Part shown: positions 7,258 through 14,396 of the stretch, piece by piece | Layout of the letters: the number at the start of each line of letters is the position of its first letter | Position numbering within the stretch: position 1 is the first letter of the stretch | Source of the DNA: Chloroflexota bacterium | GTDB taxonomy: Bacteria > Chloroflexota > UBA6077 | Length of the DNA: 21,108 nucleotides | Reading direction: 5' to 3' | Assembly: GCA_021806765.1 (NCBI GenBank) | Contig: JAJZQR010000072.1 | Span: 1-21,108 of the forward strand | The notes under the pieces: model-generated | The model's input: the letters and a program-made list of their open reading frames with translations, nothing else | Databases searched by the model: none | What the model was told of the DNA's origin: nothing | Position numbers and translations under genes: made by a program

Positions 7258-7877
7258 ACTAGATCCCCTTCCGGTGGTTGGGTGTTTCGGAGGTAGACGG
7301 TGAGAGCAACCACTCCCGACACGATGACGGCAGCTCCCGTAGCCGCAAAGTAGACCCCACTCCCCATGGAGTCGCCGAGGCCGGACAGCGACGTCGTCAG
7401 CCCCGCGACGACCGACAGGAAGGCAAGAATGTAGAAGCGGACCAGCCCGACGCTGCAGGCCATGTACAGGAAGCCCGCCCCGACCAGCACTCCGTCCAGG
7501 GTGGGGAGCCAGGCCAGGGAAGCGGGAGCCAGCAGGGCCACCATCGCCACAACGGCCGCCGTGGCCGCGGCAACCAGCACGGCCAGGACGAGGCGTCGGG
7601 GCCGCCTCGTCTGCCTGGGGTACCGAACGTAGCCCGTGCGGGGGTAGGTGATGCGGTCCTTGGCGGCTCGCACAGCCAGGCCGGCCAGCCACAAGCCTCC
7701 GATGACGATGACCGGCAGGGCGATGGCAGAGACGCCCGGGGGGATGAGCCGGAATGCCTCCGTCAGGAAGAGCACCCCCACGGCCAGAAGGATCACCCCG
7801 ATGGCGATCTCGGTGAGGCCGTCGTCGTACCAGTAGCGGCGCGACCGCTGGACCGTCTGGTTGATGTCCCGTCTCAT
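7254..7877 (-). CDS. Six-helix membrane protein paired with the winged-helix regulator
   Basis: A 207-aa integral membrane protein of unknown function. About six hydrophobic segments are visible (near residues 24-42, 48-70, 94-115, 122-142, 147-163 and 173-195). The N-terminus is charged (MRRDINQTVQRSRRYWYDDG), and a basic, Tyr-rich loop (residues about 74-92) lies between helices 2 and 3. The ATG has AGGAG 6 nt upstream. It is the first gene of a two-gene operon with the winged-helix regulator, under a near-consensus promoter. Small regulator plus small membrane protein pairs often form a membrane-linked switch, but nothing in this sequence identifies a ligand. Confidence 0.8.
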   Translation of the reverse strand: MRRDINQTVQRSRRYWYDDGLTEIAIGVILLAVGVLFLTEAFRLIPPGVSAIALPVIVIGGLWLAGLAVRAAKDRITYPRTGYVRYPRQTRRPRRLVLAVLVAAATAAVVAMVALLAPASLAWLPTLDGVLVGAGFLYMACSVGLVRFYILAFLSVVAGLTTSLSGLGDSMGSGVYFAATGAAVIVSGVVALTVYLRNTQPPEGDLV

Positions 7878-7894
7878 GCTGTCACTCCTTTGTG

Positions 7895-7923
7895 CAGACT
7901 GGTCTGTACTGCAGACTTGTCTG
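7895..7923. promoter_or_regulatory. Tandem operator, two CAGAC-NN-GTCTG palindromes
   Basis: CAGACTGGTCTG (7895-7906) and CAGACTTGTCTG (7912-7923) have centres 17 bp apart. They sit between the -10 element and the Shine-Dalgarno of the membrane protein-regulator operon, the position expected for repressor sites. Confidence 0.7.
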
Positions 7924-7927
7924 CGTC

Positions 7928-7955
7928 AGTATAGCACGATCGGTGCCCCTGTCAA
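7928..7955 (-). promoter_or_regulatory. Strong promoter for the membrane protein-regulator operon
   Basis: On the minus strand: TTGACA (complement at 7950-7955), 16-nt spacer, TATACT (7928-7933). Transcription would start near 7921, inside the distal operator. The remaining bases up to 8038 show nothing distinctive. Confidence 0.75.
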
Positions 7956-8038
7956 CACCCGAACTCGGGGAGATTTCCACCAGAAGCGCTCCCGTTCCGC
8001 CCTCACGCTTCGCTGCCCGACCAACTTCAATATCGCTA

Positions 8039-8067
8039 TTGCATGCTCTCGCTAAGCATAGTATAGT
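8039..8067 (+). promoter_or_regulatory. Promoter of the zinc-ribbon gene
   Basis: TTGCAT (8039-8044), 17-nt spacer, TATAGT (8062-8067). It leaves a leader of about 120 nt in which I see no recognised riboswitch. Confidence 0.6.
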
Positions 8068-8193
8068 GATGGCGCTGGTCGTTTCCGCAGATCGCCAAAG
8101 CGGCCAGGTTGGTGATGGGTTATTCGGGCCCACGCCCCTGATCGTACTTGCGCTGACGGATCGTTCCAAGTAAAGAGAGTGTTAGGAGTCAGC

Positions 8194-8553
8194 GTGACTG
8201 CCATGGAAGACAAGACCCTCACCTGCCGCGACTGCGGCCGCGAATTCGTCTTCACGGCGAGCGAGCAGCAATTCTTTGCTCAGAAGGGCTTCACCAACGA
8301 GCCCGGCCGGTGCCCTGAGTGCCGCGCGGCCCGCAAGTCCAGCCGCGGGGACGGCGGCGGATTCAGCGCCCCTCGGGACCGGGAGATGTACCCGGCCGTG
8401 TGCGCCCAGTGCGGGAAGGAGACCCAGGTCCCCTTCCAGCCCCGACTGGACAAGCCCGTCTACTGCTCCGACTGCTACTCCGCTCAGCGGGCCAGCAGGG
8501 GAGGCGGATACGACCGCAGGCCCAGCTCCGGCGGCGGTCGAGGTCGCTGGTAG
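8194..8553 (+). CDS. Double zinc-ribbon protein (zf-trcl plus CxxC-x17-CxxC)
   Basis: A 119-aa protein with two four-Cys zinc modules. The first is C11/C14 with C40/C43, in the zf-trcl style (TCRDCGREFVF...). The second is C70/C73 and C91/C94 with exactly 17 residues between pairs, the CxxC-x17-CxxC signature. The tail is Gly/Arg-rich (RGGGYDRR...GGGRGRW), like RGG boxes that bind RNA. The start is GTG 8194 with AGGAG 5 nt upstream; the GTG at 8179 precedes that site and ATG 8203 is less well spaced. It is monocistronic between its own promoter and a perfect-palindrome terminator. Nucleic-acid binding is likely; the cellular role is unknown. Confidence 0.87.
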   Translation: MTAMEDKTLTCRDCGREFVFTASEQQFFAQKGFTNEPGRCPECRAARKSSRGDGGGFSAPRDREMYPAVCAQCGKETQVPFQPRLDKPVYCSDCYSAQRASRGGGYDRRPSSGGGRGRW

Positions 8554-8575
8554 CCTCTGCTAGGACAGGATAACC

Positions 8576-8607
8576 GATGAGGGGCGGCCGGCCGGCCGCC
8601 CCTCATC
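8576..8607 (+). terminator. 32-bp perfect palindrome terminator
   Basis: GATGAGGGGCGGCCGG followed directly by its exact reverse complement, then TATTTGAC. It lies 22 nt past the zinc-ribbon stop. The symmetry allows action in both directions. Confidence 0.75.
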
Positions 8608-8664
8608 TATTTGACAGGGACTGATCACAGGAGCGCGGGCACCTTCTCGCCTGCTGCCAAAGGA

Positions 8665-8693
8665 TTGGCAAACCCTCCAACTCCCGATACACT
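8665..8693 (+). promoter_or_regulatory. Promoter of the DUF3795 gene
   Basis: TTGGCA (8665-8670), 17-nt spacer, TACACT (8688-8693). The predicted leader is about 130 nt and contains a CCCGGC-GAA-GCCGGG hairpin (near 8760). Confidence 0.6.
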
Positions 8694-8829
8694 GTAAGTA
8701 GCTCCCTGGTCTGGTCCTCGTGGATTACGAGGCTCCAGACACCGAGTCGCTGCTCATGATCCCGGCGAAGCCGGGCTCGTTCCGGCCGCCGGCAGGTCCT
8801 GGCCCTGGCCAGGAGAAGGGGAGACGGCG

Positions 8830-9159
8830 ATGGGAAGCAGTAGCCCCACCCTGGAGGACGTTGCCTACTGCGGGCTGTACTGCGCTACCTGCGGGGCTGT
8901 AAGGGAAGGAAGATGCGAGGGCTGTAAGGCAGGGGGCGGCTTCACCGGGTGTCGGGTGCGCCTCTGCGCCCTCGATCGAGGCTTCACCACCTGCGCCCAG
9001 TGCCAGGAGATGGAATCCTGCGGCAAGCTGAACAACTTCGGCAGCAGACTCTACAGCTTGATCTCTCGCTCCCGACGGATGGACAACCTGCGAGAGATCA
9101 GGGACGGCGGTGTCGAAGCCTTCGTGACCAGAAGGAGTCGCGCCGGGCAACGGCGATGA
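8830..9159 (+). CDS. Cysteine-rich DUF3795 protein
   Basis: A 109-aa protein with ten Cys in the first 64 residues (C14, C18, C21, C29, C32, C41, C46, C55, C58, C64). The pattern AYCGLYCATCGA..GRCEGC...CRVRLCAL..G...CAQC is typical of DUF3795 (PF12675). The Cys spacing suggests binding of zinc or an Fe-S cluster, but no activity has been established for the family. The C-terminal 40 residues are basic (RSRRMDNLREIRD...RRSRAGQRR). The start is ATG with GGAGAAGGGGA upstream. The gene stands alone, with a terminator before it and a palindromic repeat right after its stop. Confidence 0.82.
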   Translation: MGSSSPTLEDVAYCGLYCATCGAVREGRCEGCKAGGGFTGCRVRLCALDRGFTTCAQCQEMESCGKLNNFGSRLYSLISRSRRMDNLREIRDGGVEAFVTRRSRAGQRR

Positions 9160-9161
9160 GT

Positions 9162-9199
9162 AGGGCGAAGCATTCCGTCGCAACGGAATGCTTCGCCCC
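9162..9199. repeat. Dispersed palindromic repeat GGGCGAAGCAT, copy 2
   Basis: A 16-bp perfect stem GGGCGAAGCATTCCGT / ACGGAATGCTTCGCCC with a CGCA loop. It begins 3 nt after the DUF3795 stop and lies 27 nt from the convergent phosphofructokinase stop, so it probably also serves as a two-way terminator. It shares the outer 13 bases with the copy at 6899-6934. Confidence 0.85.
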
Positions 9200-9225
9200 T
9201 ACACGATTTGAGCGGCCTGCCGCGG

Positions 9226-10260
9226 TTAGAAGAACAGCTTCGCCAGCTCGTAGAGATCCATGTCGGCGGGCCGGCTGTGGGACACCACTTCCCGAAGGGG
9301 CACCGGCACCACCGATCCGCAACTGAGACAGGGCACATGGCCGAAGCGACCCTCGGCCACATAGTCCACCGCGGCTACCCCGAGCCGGGTCGCCAGCATA
9401 CGGTCCTCCGCCGTGGGGGAGCCGCCCCTCTGCAGGTATCCCAGGACGATGAAGCGGGTTTCCAGCCCCGTCCGATGCTCGATCGCCGCGGCCAGCCGCT
9501 CGCCCATGTTCCGCCGATCCAGCTTGTATCTCCCGAAGGGATCGGATTTACCGAGCTCGATCCCCTCGTCGGACAGATCGGTGATCTTCGCCGACTCCGC
9601 CACCACGATGATGCTGAACTCCCGACCCTGAGCCCGTCGAGCCAGGACATGGTTGGATATGGTCTCCAGATCGGTGGCCACCTCCGGCACCAGGATCAGG
9701 TCGGCCCCTCCGGCCAGCCCGCCACCTATGGCCACCCAACCGGCGTCTCCGCCCATCACCTCCACCACCATCACCCGATGGTGGGCACTGGCCGTGGTGT
9801 GGAGGCGATCCAGGGCCGAGGCCACCAGAGAGACCGCCGAGCTGTGGCCTATGCAGTAGTCGGTGCCCACCAGGGTGTTGTCCAGGGTCTTGGGAACCCC
9901 CACGACCCGCCCCCAGCGGTCCTGCAGCTCTGCGCCCACCCAGAGGCTATCGCGTCCACCGATCACCACCAGACCATCGATGCCGAAGGCCTTCACGTTG
10001 GACAGAACCTGCTCCATCTCCTCCGGCCGCTTCACCGGGTTGGTGCGGGAGGTACCCAGAATGGTACCGCCCTGATGCAGGATGCCGGACACCGATCGCC
10101 AGTCCAGGCGCTGGAAATTGCCGCCACCCAGCAGTCCAGCCCACCCGTTTCGGACCCCGAGGACGTCGAATTCGAGGCTGAGGGCGCGTCTCACCACGGC
10201 TCGGATCGCCGCGTTCAGGCCGGGTGCGTCGCCGCCGCCGGTCAGGACGCCGATTCTCAT
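9226..10260 (-). CDS. Phosphofructokinase-family protein with altered active site
   Basis: A 344-aa protein of the PfkA/mixed-substrate PFK family (fructose-6-phosphate phosphorylation in glycolysis). Family landmarks are present: TGGGDAPGLNAAIRAVVR, R72, D127, E222 and GYLQRGGSPTAEDR (R278). Numbering equals E. coli PfkA up to about residue 222, so differences are clear: GGRDS in place of GGDGS (D103R, G104D), PKTLDNT in place of PGTIDND (G124K, D129T), and MGG in place of MGR (R171G). K124 and D104 are features of PPi-dependent or group III enzymes; R103, T129 and G171 are unusual in any group. The ATG has GGAGG 6 nt upstream. Substrate and activity are therefore uncertain. It could be a specialised or regulatory paralogue. 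Confidence 0.88.
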   Translation of the reverse strand: MRIGVLTGGGDAPGLNAAIRAVVRRALSLEFDVLGVRNGWAGLLGGGNFQRLDWRSVSGILHQGGTILGTSRTNPVKRPEEMEQVLSNVKAFGIDGLVVIGGRDSLWVGAELQDRWGRVVGVPKTLDNTLVGTDYCIGHSSAVSLVASALDRLHTTASAHHRVMVVEVMGGDAGWVAIGGGLAGGADLILVPEVATDLETISNHVLARRAQGREFSIIVVAESAKITDLSDEGIELGKSDPFGRYKLDRRNMGERLAAAIEHRTGLETRFIVLGYLQRGGSPTAEDRMLATRLGVAAVDYVAEGRFGHVPCLSCGSVVPVPLREVVSHSRPADMDLYELAKLFF

Positions 10261-10389
10261 AACAAACCTCCCAGAAGGGCGTAGACGCCCATAAAGGCTG
10301 GCAAGAAGCTGGAGAGCCGGGCAACAGAACAGAGGCCTTCTGGACCAGGGTCCGGCTCGCCCGATCGGCTTCTCCGTTGCCTGGCCGCT
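10261..10389 (-). other. Leader of the phosphofructokinase transcript
   Basis: About 120 nt of untranslated leader. A hairpin GGGCGT-CT-ACGCCC (10277-10290) ends 5 nt upstream of the GGAGG Shine-Dalgarno and could affect ribosome access. No known riboswitch was recognised. Confidence 0.4.
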
Positions 10390-10417
10390 AGTATACCTCG
10401 ACCGGACAATAGAGCAA
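10390..10417 (-). promoter_or_regulatory. Promoter of the phosphofructokinase gene
   Basis: Minus strand TTGCTC (complement 10412-10417), 16-nt spacer, TATACT (10390-10395). It is divergent from the permease promoter about 90 bp away. Confidence 0.6.
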
Positions 10418-10503
10418 GGGGTCTTCACTGGGGCGGCGAACCCCCTCTGTAGCCGCAGCAGCAATCATAACTACATCGCTATACATTATCTCCGCAACAT
10501 GCA

Positions 10504-10533
10504 TTGGACTTATCGTTGCCCCCGTGCTATCTT
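10504..10533 (+). promoter_or_regulatory. Probable promoter of the TauE/SafE permease
   Basis: TTGGAC (10504-10509), 18-nt spacer, TATCTT (10528-10533). The start site would be near 10540, which excludes the in-frame GTG at 10524 as the translation start. Confidence 0.45.
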
Positions 10534-10571
10534 CGGGTCGAAGAAAAGAGAAGGAGGAAATCGGAAAGAAG

Positions 10572-11300
10572 ATGCCAACGGACACGATGATCACCTGGGC
10601 GGTGGTCATGCTCGGGGCCATGGTACAGGGGTTGACGGGCCTCGGCTTCGCCCTGGTGAGCGTGCCGATCCTGGTGATGTTCGAGGACCCCAGGTCGGTG
10701 GTGATCACAACCCTGATCCTCAGCACGGTGCTGAATGGTCTCATCCTCTACCAGGCTCGGAACCACGTCACCCTGAAGGACGCCGGGCCCATCACCCTGG
10801 GAGCCGTCGCAGGGGTGCCCTTCGGCAGCTACCTGCTGACGGTCCTAAGCCCCGAAACCCTGAAGATGGTCGTGGCGGCGCTGGTGCTCCTCTTCTCCAT
10901 CCCGCTGCTGCTGGGCTACTCCCGAACCTTCCGGCACCCCCAGGCCGCTTCCCTGGTTACCGGCGCGGTGAGCGGCGCCCTCCAGAGCAGCACCAGCATG
11001 GGGTCGCCGCCGGTGGTGCTGCTGATGGCCAACCAGGGGATACCGAAGGAGAGCTTCCGGGGCATGCTGGTGTTCCGCTCCATGGCCGCCAGCTTCCTCT
11101 CGGTGGTGGCGCTGATGCCCTCCGGCCTCCTCAACCAGAACGTAGCCACCCACGCCCTGCTGCTGGCTCCGGCCCTGCTGGTTGGCTTCGTGGCGGGCAG
11201 CTACCTGCTGAAGCTGGTCCCTCAGCACCTCTTCAAGAAGCTCACCATCCTGCTGATCGCCGGGACGGCGCTGGTGAGCCTGGCCAGCAACCTCCTCTAA
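10572..11300 (+). CDS. TauE/SafE-family membrane permease
   Basis: A 242-aa multi-helix membrane protein of the TauE/SafE (formerly DUF81) family, which includes exporters of sulfite, sulfoacetate and related organic anions. It shows the family's two-fold repeat: GAMVQGLTGLGFALVSVPIL near the N-terminus and GAVSGALQSSTSMGSPPVVL (about residues 133-152) in the second half, each a glycine-rich segment between hydrophobic helices. The start ATG 10572 follows AAGGAGG with long spacing (about 14 nt); ATG 10587 is possible. It is monocistronic and divergent from the phosphofructokinase. Neighbours do not reveal the substrate, so sulfite export is only a family default. Confidence 0.85.
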   Translation: MPTDTMITWAVVMLGAMVQGLTGLGFALVSVPILVMFEDPRSVVITTLILSTVLNGLILYQARNHVTLKDAGPITLGAVAGVPFGSYLLTVLSPETLKMVVAALVLLFSIPLLLGYSRTFRHPQAASLVTGAVSGALQSSTSMGSPPVVLLMANQGIPKESFRGMLVFRSMAASFLSVVALMPSGLLNQNVATHALLLAPALLVGFVAGSYLLKLVPQHLFKKLTILLIAGTALVSLASNLL

Positions 11301-11314
11301 CCCTAACTGTTGTG

Positions 11315-11337
11315 GCGTCGAGGCCTCAGCCCTCGAC
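11315..11337 (+). terminator. Hairpin after the permease gene
   Basis: CGTCGAGG-CCTCAG-CCCTCGACG begins about 15 nt past the stop. No T-run follows, so it is a possible terminator or a small palindromic repeat. Confidence 0.4.
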
Positions 11338-11412
11338 GGCCGATCCCAGACGGAAGCACATGCCCCTTGCCGAAAGTCGGCGCAACTCCTACTCAACTTG
11401 CCCGGTGGGTGC

Positions 11413-11418
11413 TACAAT
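11413..11418 (+). promoter_or_regulatory. Extended -10 element upstream of the AlbA_2 gene
   Basis: TGC-TACAAT is an extended -10 with no good -35 at the right distance. Transcription would start near 11425, about 50 nt before the ATG. Confidence 0.4.
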
Positions 11419-11477
11419 CCGTGGGCCAACCGCAGGCGGCTCACCGATCCCCCCATCCCCTCCAATCGGGAAGGACG

Positions 11478-12932
11478 ATGCGCAGAGACCTCCAGGAACT
11501 GCTGAAGCTACCCGAGGGCCAGCTGCTGGCCCGCAAGAGCGGCCGCCTCAGTCCCCGGGACCTGGCCAACCTGCTGATCGGCTTCTCCAACGCCGACGGG
11601 GGCACCCTGGTGCTGGGGATAGAGGAAGGAGCCGTGGAGGGCTTCCTCCAGTACGAGGGCAAGGTAGACTCCCTCCTCCCCTCGGCCCTCTCCTTCTGCC
11701 GGCCGCCGGTCCGGCTCCAGCCCTACTGGCTCCCCTGCGCCAACCGCCGCGGGCTGGAGGATCGGGTGCTGGTGGTGGAGGTCCAGCCGGGCGAGAAGAT
11801 CCACTCCAACAGCAAGGACGAGGTGTACCTGCGAGAGGGGGATCGGACCCGGAAGCTGGACTTCGAGGAGCGGCTGCAGCTGGTCTACGACCGGGGCGAG
11901 GCCTCCTACGAGCTGACGGAAGTGGAGCAGGCCACCCTACCCGACCTGGACGCCAACCTGCTGAGGGAGTACGCCGGTCGGCTGGAGACCGCCCTGGACC
12001 CGGCGGAGCTGCTGGTGGCCCGAGGGCTGGCCAGGCGGCAGGATGGCGAGCTGAAGCTGAACTGCGCCGGCGTCCTGCTGTTCGCCGAGGACCCCTCCGC
12101 CTTCCTTCCCCGGCCCGGCCTGCGGATCCTGCGCTACGAGGGTACCTCCACCGAGACCGGCCCCCGCATGAACCTGGTGAAGGACGTGATCCTGGAGCTG
12201 CCGCTGCCGGCCCTGATCGTGGAGGCCCAGCGGAGCATCTCGGCTCAGCTGCGGGATTTCACCCGCCTCGGCCCCAGGGGGCTGTTCGAGACGGTGCCGG
12301 AGTACCCCCCCTTCGCCTGGCAGGAGGCTATAGTGAACGCCGTCTGCCACCGGGCCTACTCCATCTCCGGGAGCCAGATCGAGGTGCGGCTGTTCGACGA
12401 CCGGATGGAGGTGGAGAGTCCCGGCCGGCTCCCCGGCCTGGTGAGGCTCGCCAACCTGCGTCAGTCCCACTACTCTCGCAACCCCCGCATCGCCCGGGTG
12501 CTGACCGAGTTCGGCTTCGTGAGGGAGCTGGGGGAGGGCGTCGACCGGATGATCGACGAGATGTCCTCCTACGGCTTGGAGGAGCCCCAGTTCCGGGAGG
12601 CGGGCTACTCCGTGGTGGTAACCCTGCGGAACGGCGCCTCAGGCCGGGAGACGGCAGCGCAGCCCAAGCAGCGGGCAGCTCAAGTCCAGGCCGCGTCCCA
12701 ACCCCAGCTTCTCCCGCCGGCTCGGCTGAACGGCCGCCAGAAGAAGGCGCTGGAGTACATGAAGATGACCGGGGAGATCACGGCCCAGCAGTACGCGGAG
12801 CTGAACCCCGGCATCGACGTGCGCACCGCCCGTCGCGACCTGACACAGCTGGTGGAGACCGGCCACCTGATCAGCCTGGGCAGCACCAAGAGCCGCTGCT
12901 ACCTCCTCCGTGACTTCGAGCCACCGAAGTAG
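11478..12932 (+). CDS. AlbA_2 (Schlafen-like) and HATPase_c_4 transcriptional regulator
   Basis: A 484-aa protein of the COG2865 type. The AlbA_2/Schlafen fold covers residues about 8-135 (NLLIGFSNADGGTLVLGIEE; VYLREGDRTRKL). A RecG-associated HATPase_c_4 domain spans about 270-385 (EAIVNAVCHRAYSISGSQIE, DDRMEVESPGRLPG, ELGEGVDRMI). A Gln/Ala-rich linker of about 35 residues leads to a C-terminal DeoR-like winged helix (NGRQKKALEYMKMTGEITAQ through KSRCYLL). ATG 11478 follows GGGAAGGA. Members are often named putative transcriptional regulators or RecG-like helicases, but no helicase motifs are present here. Some relatives sit in defence loci. The gene is monocistronic and its target is unknown. 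Confidence 0.85.
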   Translation: MRRDLQELLKLPEGQLLARKSGRLSPRDLANLLIGFSNADGGTLVLGIEEGAVEGFLQYEGKVDSLLPSALSFCRPPVRLQPYWLPCANRRGLEDRVLVVEVQPGEKIHSNSKDEVYLREGDRTRKLDFEERLQLVYDRGEASYELTEVEQATLPDLDANLLREYAGRLETALDPAELLVARGLARRQDGELKLNCAGVLLFAEDPSAFLPRPGLRILRYEGTSTETGPRMNLVKDVILELPLPALIVEAQRSISAQLRDFTRLGPRGLFETVPEYPPFAWQEAIVNAVCHRAYSISGSQIEVRLFDDRMEVESPGRLPGLVRLANLRQSHYSRNPRIARVLTEFGFVRELGEGVDRMIDEMSSYGLEEPQFREAGYSVVVTLRNGASGRETAAQPKQRAAQVQAASQPQLLPPARLNGRQKKALEYMKMTGEITAQQYAELNPGIDVRTARRDLTQLVETGHLISLGSTKSRCYLLRDFEPPK

Positions 12933-12995
12933 GTCCGGATCTGAGACCCGCCCTCACCGATCCGCGAACCGCCCCACCCGCGCAATACCCCGCTT

Positions 12996-13144
12996 GTCCG
13001 GATTCCGTCCGGTTACTGTCCGAATCCCGTCCGAGTCCCGCCCGTGGCGCTCCGTCCGAATCGTGTCCGAATTGCGTCCGAATCCCTCTACCCCACCCCC
13101 GTCCCGACCCCGTCCGAATTCTGTCCGGATTCGGGGCGGATCCC
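12996..13144. repeat. 11-bp tandem repeat array GTCCGRATTCY, large
   Basis: Degenerate units in strict 11-bp steps: four from 12996, three from 13054 and four from 13101, separated by two 14-bp interruptions (13040-13053 and 13087-13100). Consensus GTCCGAATYCC; units such as GTCCGGATTCC, GTCCGAATCCC and GTCCGAATTCT. The rest of the 466-bp gap holds only the CAP promoter and leader. Confidence 0.85.
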
Positions 13145-13195
13145 GCCGGGGCAGAAGGGTGCGGGCCATCGCCGAGCACCAACCAGAAAGTAGCG

Positions 13196-13225
13196 TTGCT
13201 TCCGGTCGCCGCCGGGTGGTACACT
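13196..13225 (+). promoter_or_regulatory. Promoter of the CAP-domain gene
   Basis: TTGCTT (13196-13201), 18-nt spacer, TACACT (13220-13225). It lies about 50 bp downstream of the 11-bp array and implies a leader of about 165 nt. The leader holds no convincing small gene. Confidence 0.55.
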
Positions 13226-13398
13226 GACTGCATCAATGTCGTTGTGGAGTTCTCTGCACAGCCTCCAACCGGAGAGAGCAGGCATGCGGGGCCAGCCTGG
13301 AGTCAGCGATGGCTACCGAGGCTGGCCCTCTACTTGGGCTTCAAGATCCTTGCCAGCTTACCCTTGAGTAAGGCCGGCAATGGGGGAGGGTCGCGCCG

Positions 13399-14244
13399 TT
13401 GAGATGGCTGGCTCTAGTCTCAGTCCTGGTGCCGATGGCTGCGATCATCGCGAGCAGTATCGCGCTGGCTGAACCCAAGGCTGAGTTCGCCCCCGGCTTC
13501 AAGGCCCTGGCCGATCAACTGCCGGATGTTGTTGGGGAACCCCTCGAGAACGAACGCTGGTGCGCCAACGGCGACTCGCTCCAGCAAACCACCAGGGGAT
13601 TGATGGTGTGGAGGAAGGCCGACGACTTGACGGCCTTCACCGACGGGTCCAGAACGTGGGTTAACGGGCCTTCAGGGATCATGGGGCGGGGAAACGACCA
13701 GCGATTCGAGTGGGAATCCCCAGTCTCCGCACCCGACCTGGAATCGAGAGTCATCACGGCGGGGTTGGCAGAGCCACCACCGTCGATGTCCACTCCCCTT
13801 CCCCCACACGCCACCTACCCCACGAGCTTCAACCCCGAGGCAGAGGAGTTGGCCCTCGAGCTGATTAACCAGTTCCGGCAGCAGAACGGCGTGGTGCCGG
13901 TCACCATGGACGAAGAGCTGCGCCGCGTGGCCAGGGCCCACGCCCAGGACATGGCTGCAAGACGCTATTTCGCCCACAACACGCCGGAAGGCCAAAGCAC
14001 CTTCGACCGGATGAAGGCGGCAGGCATCAGCTACGGGTGGGCGGCAGAGAACCTCGGATGGAGCAAAGGCTATTCCAGCTCGAGTGATGCAGTTCGATCC
14101 AACCACCACAGCATGGTTGGGGAAACGCCGCCCGACGATGGCCATCGGCGTATCCTTCTCGACTCTCGACTGCATCGCGTCGGTATTGGGGTATGCTGTG
14201 CGGCCGACGGTCGCATCTACCTCGTCACCGACTTCATCGATTGA
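13399..14244 (+). CDS. Secreted CAP/SCP-domain protein
   Basis: A 281-aa exported protein. The signal peptide covers residues 1-24 (MRWLALVSVLVPMAAIIASS, cleavage after ALA). An N-terminal module follows (about 35-110; DSLQQTTRGLMVWRKADDLT, DGSRTWVNGPSG), of a kind I associate with Chloroflexota exoproteins. A proline-rich linker leads to a CAP domain (about 148-281) of the YkwD type: ALELINQFRQQNG, RAHAQDMAARRYFAHNTPEG, AAENLGW, GHRRILLD. The start is TTG with GGGGGAGGG 8 nt upstream. CAP proteins are extracellular and include lipid-binding and proteolytic members; the function here is open. The gene lies between two 11-bp repeat arrays and has its own promoter. Confidence 0.85.
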   Translation: MRWLALVSVLVPMAAIIASSIALAEPKAEFAPGFKALADQLPDVVGEPLENERWCANGDSLQQTTRGLMVWRKADDLTAFTDGSRTWVNGPSGIMGRGNDQRFEWESPVSAPDLESRVITAGLAEPPPSMSTPLPPHATYPTSFNPEAEELALELINQFRQQNGVVPVTMDEELRRVARAHAQDMAARRYFAHNTPEGQSTFDRMKAAGISYGWAAENLGWSKGYSSSSDAVRSNHHSMVGETPPDDGHRRILLDSRLHRVGIGVCCAADGRIYLVTDFID

Positions 14245-14255
14245 GGGCTGATGGT

Positions 14256-14299
14256 GTCCGGATTCCGTCCGGATTCTGTCCGAAATCCGGCCGGATTCG
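14256..14299. repeat. 11-bp tandem repeat array GTCCGRATTCY, small
   Basis: Four units in 11-bp steps (GTCCGGATTCC, GTCCGGATTCT, GTCCGAAATCC, GGCCGGATTCG), starting 12 nt after the CAP gene stop. Same unit as the array at 12996-13144. Confidence 0.85.
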
Positions 14300-14366
14300 A
14301 GCCTCCCGCTCCTACCATCCCTTCCAAGATAAGGGCACAACATCGAGCATAAGGTCTCAAATCAGC

Positions 14367-14396
14367 TTCACAGAGGGACAACAACTTCTGTACAAT
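14367..14396 (+). promoter_or_regulatory. Promoter of the MBL-fold hydrolase gene
   Basis: TTCACA (14367-14372), 18-nt spacer, TACAAT (14391-14396). The leader is about 60 nt. Confidence 0.5.

Noticed and set aside
7258..7692. N-terminal extension of the winged-helix ORF to 248 codons
   Set aside because: The extra 145 codons overlap the membrane-protein gene in another frame; the ATG at 7257 with ATGA coupling gives the normal 103-aa family length.
10499..12913. 804-codon plus-strand frame spanning the permease and the AlbA_2 gene
   Set aside because: It runs in a shifted frame across two well-supported genes and the gap between them; the product is Pro/Gly/Arg-rich and meaningless.
12996..13144. 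Possible CRISPR or coding repeat in the 11-bp array
   Set aside because: Units abut one another with no spacers and the period of 11 is not a multiple of 3, so neither a CRISPR nor a repeated peptide fits.
13196..13402. 68-codon frame upstream of the CAP gene
   Set aside because: It begins at the -35 of the predicted promoter and has no Shine-Dalgarno or recognisable domain; more likely the 5' leader.
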